Positions 5,313 through 13,300 of a stretch of DNA of 28,161 nucleotides are shown here, one piece after another. Numbering within the stretch: position 1 is the stretch's first letter; every line of letters starts with the position of its first letter. The translations under genes and the position numbers were made by a program. Origin of the DNA: a virus; the IMG/VR virus record IMGVR_UViG_3300031767_000002, positions 1 through 28,161 of that record. One strand, given 5' to 3'. The notes beneath the pieces were generated by a model. The model was not told where the DNA came from, made no database searches, and was given only the letters and a program-made list of their open reading frames with translations.

Positions 5313-6495
5313 GATACGTTTGCCCCAGTTGCACGCCGACCAGCGCGCCGTTGCGGAACAGACCAGAAGCGCGCGGTTTGTGCATCTGCGCGCGGGGCGG
5401 CGGTGGGGGAAATCGCATCTGCTGGCGCGAATGCTCACCGAAGCCGCGCTGGTGCGGCGGCAGACGGTCGGGTATTTCGCGCCGACCTACAAACTGATGC
5501 TGCCGGTGTGGGAACAAGTGCGGCGCGTGCTCCGCGCGCCGGTTGCTGATGAACACAAAGCAGAGCGGCGGATTGATACAACCACAGGCGGGCGTGTTGA
5601 GTTCTGGTCGTTGGACAACGAGGACGCCGGACGGTCGCGCGGGTACGATCTGATTGTGGTGGACGAGGCGGGGTTAGTGCGTAATCTGGAAACAATCTGG
5701 CGCGAAAATCTGATCCCCGCGCTGCTCGACCGGCGCGGGCGCGCGGTGCTGGCGGGAACTCCGAAGGGGAAGGGGGATTTCTGGCGCATCCACCAGACCG
5801 CGCTTGACGACCCGCGCTGGGCGACGATCCGGCGTTCAACAAGTGACAACCCGCGTCTCGATCCGGCGGATATTGCGCTGCTGCGGTCCGCGATGACCGA
5901 GCGCGCCGCGCGCCAAGAGTTGGACGCTGAGTTTCTCGACGACGGCGGCGCAGTGTTCCGCAACGTTCGCGCTTGCGTCGGTGAAATTGCGCGCAGCGAC
6001 GAGGCTGCGGTCATCGGCGTGGATTGGGGGCGGTATGAGGACGCGACGGTATTTGTCGCGCTCGACCCGCAGACGCGGTGCGTTGTTGATGTGGAGCGTC
6101 TGGTCGATGTGGATTTCGCAACCCAGCGCCGCGCGCTGCTGGCGTTCTGGCAGCGGAACGGGTGCGGCGCGGTGATTGCGGAGGCGAACAGCATCGGCGC
6201 GCCGAACATCGAAGAGTTGCAGCGCGCCGAGCTGCCGGTGCAGGCGTTTACAACGACAATCGCTAGCAAGCCGCTGCTGATTGACACCCTCGCGCTGGCG
6301 CTGGAGCAGCGAACGATTACGCTGCCCGCGCTGGACTGGCTGCTCGGCGAGTTGGAGATGTTCAGCGTCGAGATCGGCGCGTCCGGTCGCGCCCGCTACA
6401 GCGCGCCGGAGGGGTGTCACGACGACGGCGTGATCGCGCTCGCGCTCGCGGTCTGGGGCGCGTCGCGAAGCGCAGAGGTGCTGTTTGATGTCTAG
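5284..6495 (+). CDS. terL: Terminase large subunit (packaging ATPase and nuclease)
   Basis: 403 residues; drives DNA into the prohead and cuts the concatemer. The ATPase has Walker A AGRRWGKS at residues 37-44, Walker B LIVVDEAG at 123-130 and the coupling motif LAGTPKGKG at 156-164. The RNase H-like nuclease has IGVDWG (Asp247), IAEANSIG (Glu300) and CHDDGVIALAL (Asp380/381). The N-terminus is compact, with the first core strand by residue 33. The ATG at 5284 has no clear ribosome site and overlaps the upstream gene by 29 bases, so coupling or a start a few codons later (TTG 5320) is possible. The stop overlaps the portal start. Confidence 0.93.
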   Translation: MRRRSSRRYEIRLPQLHADQRAVAEQTRSARFVHLRAGRRWGKSHLLARMLTEAALVRRQTVGYFAPTYKLMLPVWEQVRRVLRAPVADEHKAERRIDTTTGGRVEFWSLDNEDAGRSRGYDLIVVDEAGLVRNLETIWRENLIPALLDRRGRAVLAGTPKGKGDFWRIHQTALDDPRWATIRRSTSDNPRLDPADIALLRSAMTERAARQELDAEFLDDGGAVFRNVRACVGEIARSDEAAVIGVDWGRYEDATVFVALDPQTRCVVDVERLVDVDFATQRRALLAFWQRNGCGAVIAEANSIGAPNIEELQRAELPVQAFTTTIASKPLLIDTLALALEQRTITLPALDWLLGELEMFSVEIGASGRARYSAPEGCHDDGVIALALAVWGASRSAEVLFDV

Positions 6496-8395
6496 AACGA
6501 CTGCACAACTCGTACTGTCGCCGTTTGAGCGCTACGACATCAAAGCGCTCAACTTGGAGGATTTTCTGCCCTCTGCGTGGACGGACGTATTCGGCGACGG
6601 TGATGCGGTCGACGTGGAGACGGCGTATGAGCGCGTCGCGGTGGTGCGGACGGCGGTGACGTTGCGGGCGAACGCTCTCGCGTCGCTGCCGTGGGAGATT
6701 ACGACGCGGCGCGGTACGCTGGTCGCATTCGACGCAGAGCGACTGGCGGCGCTCATTCGCGGAATTGAGATCGATCTGTGTCTGTACGGCGCAGCGTATC
6801 TGCTGCGCGATCCGGCAGCGCCGCTTGGTCTCCGTCGTCTGCACCCGCGTACCATCACTCCGATCACCGATTCCAAACGCGGGCTGGTCGGGTTTGTCCG
6901 CCGCGCGAACAATACTGAAATCCGTTTAGAGCCGGGAACAGAACTACTGCACATCTGGGAACCGTCTGTAAGAAGCGAAGTCGAACCCGGCGTCGGACTG
7001 GTGACCACCGCACTCACGCAAGCCCGCGCTTTGCTCGCGGCGGAGAGGTACCAGATGGCGTACTTCGAGCGCGGGGCGGTGCGCCCGACGGTGTGGATGT
7101 TTGCGCAACGCCCGACCGATGCGGAACGTTCGCGCTTTGAGCAGTGGCTAAGGCAGTTGGTGAGCGGCATCCGCAATGCGTTCCGGCACCTCGCGCTGTC
7201 GAGCGAGATCAAAACCGTCACGCTGGGGGATACACTGTCCGACGCAGTGCAGCCGGAACTGTTGCAGCGTGCGGCGGAACTGATGCTCACCGCGTTTCAA
7301 GTGCCGATGTCGCTGGTGTTCTCCAGCGCGAGCAACTACGCGACCGCGCGACGCGATTATCAGACGTTCATTCTTCTAACAATCCTCGCCCGCGCGCGCG
7401 AGGTCGCGGCGATGCTCCAGCCGCACTTCGCGGCGTACAATCAGATGTTACGCTGCAACGAGGCGCGGATCGACGCCGTGCAGAATGAGGAGTTGGAGAA
7501 GGCGGAAGCGATCCAGCGCTTGACCGGACAGCCGGTGCTGACGCTGAACGAAGCCCGCGCGCGGCTTGACCTCCCGCAGTTTGTCGAGGACGCAGCGGAT
7601 CAAGAGTTGCTGCGTTTGCGCAACCGGCTGGCGATAGCGCGGGAGGCGGTGGCTGCCGGTCTCGACGTAAGAACGGCGTTGCGGCTGGCGGGCGTCAACG
7701 GCGCGGCAAGTGCGGAACCGGAAGAGATTGAAGCGAAGGCGTTGAAGAAAGAGGCGGAACCGGAACTGCTGCCGCACGAGGTGCAACTCTACCGCGACCT
7801 CAAGCGCGCGTTTCTGCAATTACGCCAAGTTATGCTTGACGGCGCAGACGAGATTACGGCGCAGATGTTCAGCGAGACGCTCTATCCCGCAATGCGCCGT
7901 AATATCGAGACGATTGCGCGTCTGTTCGCAGACGAGATGCGCGCAGCGATCGGCGTAACCGTCAACGTCGATGCGCTGCTGGCGGATTGGGCTGAGGAAG
8001 CGACGCGCCGCCAGGTGGAAGAGTTGCTCTATCCGTACACGCGCGACTACATCGCCCGCGCGGTTGCTGCTTGGCGACGGATGCCGGGCGCGGATCGCGC
8101 CGAACTCGTTGCAATGATCGAGCCGGTCGTTGGTGCGAAGCGCGCCGAGACCGTCGCCATCACCGCTGCGACCGAAGCCGCAGCCGCGGGCGTGCGGGCG
8201 TACCGCGACGGGATGCGCGCTGAGCATAATCTGGAGTACGTGATGATTTGGGAGACCGCGAATGATGAGCGCGTGTGTCCGATCTGCGGGGCGCTCCACG
8301 GCAAGCGTGAGGACGAGTGGGGCGGGCGGAGCGGGCCCCCGGCGCACCCGCGCTGTCGGTGCGGCGTCAGACTGGAGCGGATCGATGCGGGTTAG
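6488..8395 (+). CDS. Portal protein fused to a MuF-type C-terminal domain
   Basis: 635 residues from the ATG at 6488, which follows AGAGGTG; a TTG three bases earlier is less likely. The first 400 or so residues fit the HK97 portal family: RTAVTLRANALASLPWEI, then the HIWEPS and PGVGLVTTALTQARALLAAERYQMAYFERGAVRP stretches, then FQVPMSLVFSSASNYATARRDYQTFI. The C-terminal end carries the MuF zinc-like motif CPICGALHG (Cys597, Cys600) and HPRCRC (Cys623, Cys625). A charged linker around residues 395-420 joins the two. The portal makes the head's DNA entry ring; MuF proteins are minor head proteins. The start overlaps the terL stop by 8 bases. Confidence 0.9.
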   Translation: MSRTTAQLVLSPFERYDIKALNLEDFLPSAWTDVFGDGDAVDVETAYERVAVVRTAVTLRANALASLPWEITTRRGTLVAFDAERLAALIRGIEIDLCLYGAAYLLRDPAAPLGLRRLHPRTITPITDSKRGLVGFVRRANNTEIRLEPGTELLHIWEPSVRSEVEPGVGLVTTALTQARALLAAERYQMAYFERGAVRPTVWMFAQRPTDAERSRFEQWLRQLVSGIRNAFRHLALSSEIKTVTLGDTLSDAVQPELLQRAAELMLTAFQVPMSLVFSSASNYATARRDYQTFILLTILARAREVAAMLQPHFAAYNQMLRCNEARIDAVQNEELEKAEAIQRLTGQPVLTLNEARARLDLPQFVEDAADQELLRLRNRLAIAREAVAAGLDVRTALRLAGVNGAASAEPEEIEAKALKKEAEPELLPHEVQLYRDLKRAFLQLRQVMLDGADEITAQMFSETLYPAMRRNIETIARLFADEMRAAIGVTVNVDALLADWAEEATRRQVEELLYPYTRDYIARAVAAWRRMPGADRAELVAMIEPVVGAKRAETVAITAATEAAAAGVRAYRDGMRAEHNLEYVMIWETANDERVCPICGALHGKREDEWGGRSGPPAHPRCRCGVRLERIDAG

Positions 8396-8735
8396 CGTTG
8401 CTGTCGATCTGGATAACGCATTGCGCAAACTGCTGCCGCGTGCGGCGCGGATCGAAGCCGCGCTTGACGCGGGCGCGACCGCTGCGCACGGTGTGATGCA
8501 AATCTATCCGCCCCCGCCCGCCGGATCGCGTTATCGGCGGACGGGCAATCTGCGGCAGAAGTTGAGGATCAAGAAACTGTCGCGAACGTCGCGGATCGTC
8601 GAGAACACCGCGTCGTATGCTCGGTATGTGTACGGAATGCCGCAAGCGCGGGTGCATCGCGGACGCTGGGCGTCGCTGAGGGACGCGGCGGAAGCGGCGA
8701 AGAAGGAAGCAATCGCGGTGCTGAAGGGGAGGTGA
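8385..8735 (+). CDS. HK97 gp10-like neck or tail-completion protein
   Basis: 116 residues. The ATG at 8385 has GGAG upstream and overlaps the portal stop, so the longer upstream frame is rejected. The segment YPPPPAGSRYRRTGNLRQKLRIKK, then IVENTASYARYVYG, then RGRWASLRDAAEAAKKEA matches the gp10-like pattern of YxRTGxLrxs, a strand with Y-A-x-YV, and a long C-terminal helix. In most siphophages this gene follows the connectors; here it sits between portal and protease. Confidence 0.65.
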   Translation: MRVSVAVDLDNALRKLLPRAARIEAALDAGATAAHGVMQIYPPPPAGSRYRRTGNLRQKLRIKKLSRTSRIVENTASYARYVYGMPQARVHRGRWASLRDAAEAAKKEAIAVLKGR

Positions 8736-8739
8736 GGAG

Positions 8740-9219
8740 ATGGAGTGGCAGACCGCGCCCGGCGCGGCGCTGAAAGCAATCGAGAGCGGCGACGTTGAGG
8801 GGTTGCTCGTGGTGTTCGGCAGTCCCGAAACGACTGATCTCGAAAACGAGTTTTTCACCGCGGAAACAGACTTCGGGCGTCTACGCGAAACCCCGATTTG
8901 GTTGAACCACGCGCAGCCCGTCAAAACCGCGTCGGGGTTTATCTTGATAGAGGAACCGATCGGCTACGGCGCGTTGGAAGTCACCGATGAGGGGGTGATC
9001 ATTCGCGGGCTGCTTGATGCAAAGTATCGCTACCTCGCCCAGATCGCGCCGGAGATGGGCTGGTCGAGCGGGACGGCGGCGCATCTGGTGGTGCGTCAGC
9101 CGGTCGGGAAAGCGCTCCACATCAAACGCTGGCTGCTGGGGCTGGATGCGAGCATCACGCCGACGCCCGCAGAGCCGCGCACAATGATTCGGAATGCATA
9201 TCGGTTAGTCATCAAGTAG
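8740..9219 (+). CDS. Prohead maturation protease, HK97 (U35) type
   Basis: 159 residues. The ATG at 8740 follows GGGGAGGTG. The protease cuts scaffold and capsid segments during head maturation. Visible marks are the N-terminal GLLVVFGSPETTDLENEFF, the catalytic His candidate in WLNHAQ (His57), and the catalytic Ser region APEMGWSSGTAAHLV (Ser109/110), followed by LLGLDASITPTPAEPRT near the end. Size and position before the capsid gene fit the family. There is no separate scaffold gene, so a scaffold function may lie in the capsid N-terminus. Confidence 0.85.
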   Translation: MEWQTAPGAALKAIESGDVEGLLVVFGSPETTDLENEFFTAETDFGRLRETPIWLNHAQPVKTASGFILIEEPIGYGALEVTDEGVIIRGLLDAKYRYLAQIAPEMGWSSGTAAHLVVRQPVGKALHIKRWLLGLDASITPTPAEPRTMIRNAYRLVIK

Positions 9220-9234
9220 GAGGGAAGTAAGGAG

Positions 9235-10398
9235 ATGACGGAGATTGTGATGAACCAATCGGAACTCGCTGCCGAGATCGCTGCGCGGCTGCGTGACGAA
9301 GTGGCGGCGGCGGTGAAGGCGCAGAGCGTCGGCGTGGCGACAACCGCAACCACTGCGGAAGGCGAAGGCGTATCGTTCGGCGACTTCTTGAAGTGCGTAG
9401 CAACCAACGACGTTCAGCGTCTGCGCGCGGTCTACAAGAGCGCGAAGGCGTTGGACGAAACCACCGGCGCAAGCGGCGGGTTTCTGGTGCCCGCCCAGTT
9501 CGAGGAACGCATCCGCGCGGTCGGCGCGCCGATGCTGTTCGACCAGTTGGTTGCCGCCGGACGCGGTCCGCTGATGCTGCGCACCAACGCGGCAGAGTTG
9601 GCGCTGCCGGTTCTGGAGCAAGACCAAGCGCCGAACGTCGAGAGCAGCGCGCTGGTGGGCGGCGTGCGGCTGGTCTGGCGTGAACAGAGCGCAGACGTTG
9701 CGGAAAGCGAACCGCGCTTTGAGCAGCGCATCTTCCGCCCGCACGCGGCGGACGCCTATGTTGCAGCGTCGACGGAACTCATTTCCGACGCGCCGCAGGC
9801 GCTTGAGGACACGCTTGTTACACTGTTCGGGCGCGCGTACGCGGTGCTGAGAGCGCGGGTGATGCTGCGCGGCACCGGCGTCGGACAGCCGCGCGGGATT
9901 GTGGGGCATCCCGCGACGATCAGCGTCGCCCGCTCCACCACCGGCACACAAGTCGAGCGCGACACCGACACCGTTCTGGCGATGATCCAGCGCCTGCTGC
10001 CCGGCAGCGCTACCGCGGTCTGGATCGCACACCCGTTTTGGCGCTCGCGGCTGATGGCGACGCGGCTGGGCGATACGCTGCTCTATACCGTCAACGGGCA
10101 GTCGTTGGTGTACGGCGATACGCTTGCCGGTATCCCAATCGCGTACAGCGAGCACCTGCCGGCGGTAACCGGCGCGGGATCGCTGGTGCTGGCGGATTTG
10201 TCGTACTACGCAATGGTGGAGCGCGCGGGGTTCAGCGTCGCGTTCAGCGAACACGTGCGATTTTTGAAGCGTCAGTCGGTCTGGTTGTTCGGCGTGCGGA
10301 TTGACGGCGCGCCGCTCGTCAACGCGCCGCTGATCCTCGCCGACGGCGCGGGTACGAACACCGTCAGCCCGTTCGTCGAGATCGCAGCCGGGCAGTAG
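9235..10398 (+). CDS. Major capsid protein, HK97 fold
   Basis: 387 residues. The ATG at 9235 follows TAAGGAG. The first 75 residues are helical and charged (ELAAEIAARLRDEVAAAVKAQ), as in the HK97 delta domain that the protease removes. The mature part starts near LDETTGASGGFLVPAQF. Later marks are the spine-helix region SDAPQALEDTLVTLFGRAYAVLRARVMLRGTGVGQPRGIVG and SVWLFGVRIDGAPLVNAPLI near the C-terminus. Three copies of the 44-bp element follow the stop. Confidence 0.9.
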   Translation: MTEIVMNQSELAAEIAARLRDEVAAAVKAQSVGVATTATTAEGEGVSFGDFLKCVATNDVQRLRAVYKSAKALDETTGASGGFLVPAQFEERIRAVGAPMLFDQLVAAGRGPLMLRTNAAELALPVLEQDQAPNVESSALVGGVRLVWREQSADVAESEPRFEQRIFRPHAADAYVAASTELISDAPQALEDTLVTLFGRAYAVLRARVMLRGTGVGQPRGIVGHPATISVARSTTGTQVERDTDTVLAMIQRLLPGSATAVWIAHPFWRSRLMATRLGDTLLYTVNGQSLVYGDTLAGIPIAYSEHLPAVTGAGSLVLADLSYYAMVERAGFSVAFSEHVRFLKRQSVWLFGVRIDGAPLVNAPLILADGAGTNTVSPFVEIAAGQ

Positions 10399-10409
10399 TA
10401 AGCAAGGGC

Positions 10410-10453
10410 GTCACAACACGCTATAGAAATAAAAGAAGATCGCGTGTTGTGAC
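10410..10453 (+). repeat. 44-bp inverted-repeat element, copy 4
   Basis: Perfect arms at 10410-10419 and 10444-10453; the core has TATAGAAATAAAAGA. The stem extends two bp inward on each side (GC/GC). It starts 12 bases after the capsid stop. The right flank GCTGCTGATG is the inverse of the CATCAGCAG flank at copy 3. Confidence 0.95.
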
Positions 10454-10469
10454 GCTGCTGATGACACCG

Positions 10470-10490
10470 GCGGGCGCGGGGGAGTACTAC
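10470..10490 (-). repeat. 21-bp repeat accompanying the elements, copy 2
   Basis: Exact inverted copy of 4683-4703, here between element copies 4 and 5. Exact conservation over 21 bases in untranslated DNA 5.8 kb apart suggests duplication or function. Confidence 0.9.
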
Positions 10491-10508
10491 GTTTGGGTGA
10501 GGCGGACT

Positions 10509-10552
10509 GTCACAACACTGCATATAGATAAAAGAAGATGCGGTGTTGTGAC
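10509..10552 (+). repeat. 44-bp inverted-repeat element, copy 5
   Basis: Perfect arms at 10509-10518 and 10543-10552. The core is the most divergent, with TATAGATAAAAGA. No CAGCAG flank is present. Confidence 0.95.
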
Positions 10553-10590
10553 GGCGGTTGAGGACAACGGCTGATCAGAAAACGGGCGCT

Positions 10591-10633
10591 GTCACAACAC
10601 GCTGTATAAATAAAAGAGATGCGGTGTTGTGAC
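10591..10633 (+). repeat. 43-bp inverted-repeat element, copy 6
   Basis: Perfect arms at 10591-10600 and 10624-10633; the core is one base shorter and contains TATAAATAAAAGA. It ends 24 bases before the start of gene 10658, with only a ribosome site between, so this copy lies where a promoter for that gene would be expected. Confidence 0.95.
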
Positions 10634-10657
10634 GGCGCACGAGAGGAGGGACATACA

Positions 10658-11074
10658 ATGCTTGTTCAGGAGACCATTCAGCCGCTGTTGCGGTACTTCA
10701 GCACAGGCGTCACGCAAGATACGAACACGCCGGTCGTCAGTATCGCAAACGCGCAGGCGGTGCGGATCGTTGCGCACACCGGAGCCGTAGCGGGGTCGGC
10801 GACGCTGCGGGTGTTCGTAAATAACGTGAACGACATAACCGGCGCGGTTCAAATACCGAGCAAGGCGGTTCCGTTGGCGTCGAACTCGTCTTACGAGATT
10901 TTCGTTTCCGGCGCTGAGGCATACGCAGCGATTGCGCGCGCGGCGTTTCTGTACGTACAAATCGACGTAGTGGAGAACTCGTCTCCGAGCGTTCCGATCG
11001 CAATCGAAGTCTCGGCGTTCCCAGGGCGCAGCGTTCCCGCATCGCTGCCGGCGAACTGGACGCGCGTGCTGTGA
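10658..11074 (+). CDS. Putative head structural or decoration protein, unknown family
   Basis: 138 residues. The ATG at 10658 follows GAGGAGGG; an earlier in-frame start lies inside element copy 6 and is rejected. The sequence looks like an all-beta domain: AQAVRIVAHTGAVAGSATLRVFVNNVND, VPLASNSSYEIFVSGA, AAFLYVQIDVVENSS. There are no cysteines in the beta region and no membrane segment. Its position between capsid and connector suits a decoration protein or a small head-stabilising protein, but no family is recognised. Confidence 0.6.
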   Translation: MLVQETIQPLLRYFSTGVTQDTNTPVVSIANAQAVRIVAHTGAVAGSATLRVFVNNVNDITGAVQIPSKAVPLASNSSYEIFVSGAEAYAAIARAAFLYVQIDVVENSSPSVPIAIEVSAFPGRSVPASLPANWTRVL

Positions 11075-11082
11075 GGTGACGG

Positions 11083-11655
11083 ATGTACGCGACGTTGGCG
11101 CAGTTGAGGGAATACCTTAGCGTCACAACAACTGTTGATGACGCGCTGCTGACCGATCTGCTCACACGCGCAACCGCGATCATCGAGCAGACGACGCGCA
11201 AAACCTTCACTGCGCCGGCGGCGTCGTCTCGGACGTTCGGACGCGAGGCGATGCTGTGGGACGCGCAGTTGCGGCGGGATTACTTACTGTTGCCGTCGGG
11301 CGTCTACATCGCGCAACTGGTCAGCGCGACCGACGGCGACGGTGATGCGATCACGCTTACCGAAATCGACACGCACCCGCCCGACGCGCCGTACACCGTT
11401 CTCGCGCGGCGCGACCGGCGCTGGTGCGGCGCGTCGCAGCAAGCGACGATTACCGCGCGCTGGGGGTACAGCATCAACCCGCCGGCGGATATCGTTCACG
11501 CGACGATCCGGCTGGCGGCGTGGATGTACCGACAGCGGGGGACGGCGAACGATCCGGATCGCCCGACGGTCGCCGACGGCGGGCTGGTGCTGCTGCCGTC
11601 GGCTCTGCCGGACGATGTACGCGCGATATTGGAGCGCTACCGCGATGTCGTATAG
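11083..11655 (+). CDS. Head-tail connector (gp6-like adaptor)
   Basis: 190 residues. The ATG at 11083 follows GAGGTGA. The N-terminus MYATLAQLREYLSV, then DDALLTDLLTRATAIIEQTTRKTF, is the classic start of gp6-type adaptors: short helix, then a long helix that ends before a beta part. A second helical stretch near residue 135 (ADIVHATIRLAAWMYRQRG) and a final short helix (DDVRAILERYRDVV) fit as well. It binds the portal ring at the neck. The stop overlaps the next start by 11 bases. Confidence 0.75.
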   Translation: MYATLAQLREYLSVTTTVDDALLTDLLTRATAIIEQTTRKTFTAPAASSRTFGREAMLWDAQLRRDYLLLPSGVYIAQLVSATDGDGDAITLTEIDTHPPDAPYTVLARRDRRWCGASQQATITARWGYSINPPADIVHATIRLAAWMYRQRGTANDPDRPTVADGGLVLLPSALPDDVRAILERYRDVV

Positions 11656-12106
11656 TACGGTTGTAGACGTTATCGAGTTGCTGGCGGGGCTGGCGGTGCA
11701 GTACAACAGCGCCGTCGTTCCCGTTCGGCGACTATCGACGCAACCGAACTGGTCGGACGCGGCGCAGTTGCCGGTGCGGATCATCCCCGCACTTGGCGGA
11801 CTGCGTCTGGTTGAGGGGGGTGTCTACACTCCAACGCGCGCGACGCGGGCGGTGTGGGAGATTGATGATCTCTTACTCGTGCGTGATGTCGGGATGGGGC
11901 GCGGCGTTGCGGATACGGCGGCGGCGCTGGCGGACTACATCGAAGACTACGTTGCGCGACTGCGTTTCGCGTGGTTGACGCGCGGCGACGTGCAGTTGCT
12001 CAACGTGAGTGGAATAGTGGACGTTATCAAGTACGGCGAGCGGGCGTATGAGGGCGTTGCGATGACGACGCGCTTTGCGCACCTCATCCGCGCGCCGTCG
12101 GTATAG
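11645..12106 (+). CDS. Putative tail terminator or tail completion protein
   Basis: 153 residues. The ATG at 11645 overlaps the upstream gene; the longer upstream frame is antibiotic-like low-complexity shadow and is rejected. N-terminal helix VVDVIELLAGLAVQY, a beta part with TRAVWEIDDLLLVRDVG, a helix (ADTAAALADYIEDYVARLRFAW) and a closing strand (YEGVAMTTRFAHLIR). Order after the adaptor and before the tail tube, plus the strand-helix layout, fits tail terminators, which cap the tail tube at the neck. Assigned mainly by position. Confidence 0.5.
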   Translation: MSYSTVVDVIELLAGLAVQYNSAVVPVRRLSTQPNWSDAAQLPVRIIPALGGLRLVEGGVYTPTRATRAVWEIDDLLLVRDVGMGRGVADTAAALADYIEDYVARLRFAWLTRGDVQLLNVSGIVDVIKYGERAYEGVAMTTRFAHLIRAPSV

Positions 12107-12116
12107 GAGGTAGGGG

Positions 12117-12632
12117 ATGTCGCACTCAGGCGTTATTGCCGGTCTGTACGCCGGGAACTACGCGGTCGAGATTTCGACCAACGGAACGACGTGGACTGCG
12201 GTTTCAAACGCAACCGTCAAAATAGACGACGTTGAACTTTCGCGCCCAAGCGGTGAGGCGTATGTCGGCGGTTCAAGCGATTATGCGACGGTGACCGTCG
12301 GTAAACGCGAACCGATTGAGATTACGCTGACGTTTTTGTACAACGAGGATACGAACTCTGCGGCGAATACGATCTTTGGTCAGTTCCAAAGCGCCTCGCC
12401 GCGCCTCGGCGTGCGCTGGTCGCCGCGCGGGTTAGTCGGCAGCGCACGCGCGTACGGAACGAGCAACGACGGCGGAACGTCGTTTGGGGTGGGGGTGATC
12501 ACCAACGTCACACTGAGCGCGCTTGACCCAAGCGACGCAGATCCGTATGTCGCGATGGTGACGGTGCGAACTCCGTCGCTGCGTCAGTACACGCTCGGAT
12601 CAAGCCCGACCAACCTCAACCCGGCGTCATAA
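12117..12632 (+). CDS. Major tail tube protein
   Basis: 171 residues. The ATG at 12117 follows AGGAGG and GGGG. It is almost all beta: GNYAVEISTNGTTWTAVSNATVKIDDVELSRPSGEAY, then ATVTVGKREPIEITLTFLYNE, FGVGVITNVTLSALDPSDADPYVAMVTVRTPSL. The pattern of paired long strands and the position just before the frameshifted chaperones are typical of siphophage tube proteins. It stacks as rings around the tape measure. Confidence 0.75.
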   Translation: MSHSGVIAGLYAGNYAVEISTNGTTWTAVSNATVKIDDVELSRPSGEAYVGGSSDYATVTVGKREPIEITLTFLYNEDTNSAANTIFGQFQSASPRLGVRWSPRGLVGSARAYGTSNDGGTSFGVGVITNVTLSALDPSDADPYVAMVTVRTPSLRQYTLGSSPTNLNPAS

Positions 12633-12644
12633 GAGGAGGATGAT

Positions 12645-13094
12645 ATGACCAAACCGGCTGAGATATACGACATCGATACAATCCGCGTTGACCGCAACGC
12701 GCTGACGATCCGCGACGCCGCGAGCGTGCTCAACAACGAATTGACCGCACCGGTGGTGGCGCGGTTGGTGCGCAAAGCAATCGGCACGCAAGCAGACCGG
12801 TTCCCGCTGCGGGCGCTGAAGGCTGTGTACGAACGGGTGTTGCCGCAGATTTTCGAGCCGGACGAGGCGGTACGGTCGCGGGTGGCGGGGTTGACCCCGG
12901 CGGTCGGCGAGATCACCCTCGGCGAGTATCACGAGTTTCTCGACGCGAGTGAGCGCAAAATTGCGTTCCCGCCGGTCGCCGCGACGCTGCTGATCAAAGC
13001 ATACGGCGAGGACATCCTCAACGAACCGTATGCGGCGGCGGCGCTGCTGCTCAAAAAGATTTTTGACAGCGTCGCCGAAGAGGGAAACGAGTAG
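12645..13094 (+). CDS. Tail assembly chaperone, short form (G)
   Basis: 149 residues. The ATG at 12645 follows AGGAGG. Helical protein with no membrane segment: LTIRDAASVLNNELTAPVVARLVRKAIG, PLRALKAVYERVLPQIF, PPVAATLLIKAYGEDIL, AAALLLKKIFDSVAEEGNE. It sits between tail tube and tape measure, where G/GT-type chaperones that solubilise the tape measure are found. A GGGAAAC slippery site two codons before the stop allows a -1 frameshift into the next frame, giving a longer form. Confidence 0.75.
   Translation: MTKPAEIYDIDTIRVDRNALTIRDAASVLNNELTAPVVARLVRKAIGTQADRFPLRALKAVYERVLPQIFEPDEAVRSRVAGLTPAVGEITLGEYHEFLDASERKIAFPPVAATLLIKAYGEDILNEPYAAAALLLKKIFDSVAEEGNE
13082..13088 (+). other. -1 programmed frameshift site GGGAAAC
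   Basis: In the zero frame the codons read gaG GGA AAC, an exact X XXY YYZ heptamer of the type used by phage lambda G/GT (GGGAAAG). The -1 frame is open from here to 13300, whereas a TGA at 13064-13066 closes it just upstream. The zero-frame stop is at 13092-13094. Confidence 0.85.
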
Positions 13095-13300
13095 CGCGGG
13101 CGACGGCGCTGGGGTTGCTCGACCTCGCGCCGCTGCCCGCCGCGTACACAGAATTGGTGTTGTGCAGAGACATCTACCACTGCACGCCCGACGCGCTTGA
13201 TCGTCAGTCGCTCCGGCGCGTCGCGCAGCATCTTGCGGCGCTGCGCGCGGAGCGGCGGCATCAAGCGCTGGTCGCGGCGCATCAACGGAAACGGCGATGA
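13088..13300 (+). CDS. Tail assembly chaperone extension (T), made as a G-T fusion by frameshift
   Basis: The -1 frame adds 70 residues (RVARATALGLLDLAPLPAAY..., ending AAHQRKRR) to the first 148 residues of the protein started at 12645, giving a fusion of about 218 residues. The only ATG/GTG-type starts inside it lack a convincing ribosome site. The C-terminal part is helical and basic (LRRVAQHLAALRAERRHQALVAAHQRKRR), as in other T domains, which contact the tape measure. The stop overlaps the tape measure start as ATGA. Confidence 0.78.
   Translation, partial: RVARATALGLLDLAPLPAAYTELVLCRDIYHCTPDALDRQSLRRVAQHLAALRAERRHQALVAAHQRKRR

Noticed and set aside
9205-10254. 349-codon minus-strand frame over the capsid gene
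   Set aside because: Antisense to the capsid gene, with no ribosome site and a shadow-like composition. The same holds for 21465-22649, 5487-6287 and 6532-7290 on the minus strand.
10410-10633. CRISPR array
   Set aside because: The repeats are unevenly spaced, internally palindromic with variable cores, and recur singly far away.
13052-13058. C AAA AAG as the chaperone frameshift site
   Set aside because: A -1 shift here meets a TGA at 13064-13066. The GGGAAAC at 13082-13088 is downstream of that stop and leads into an open frame.
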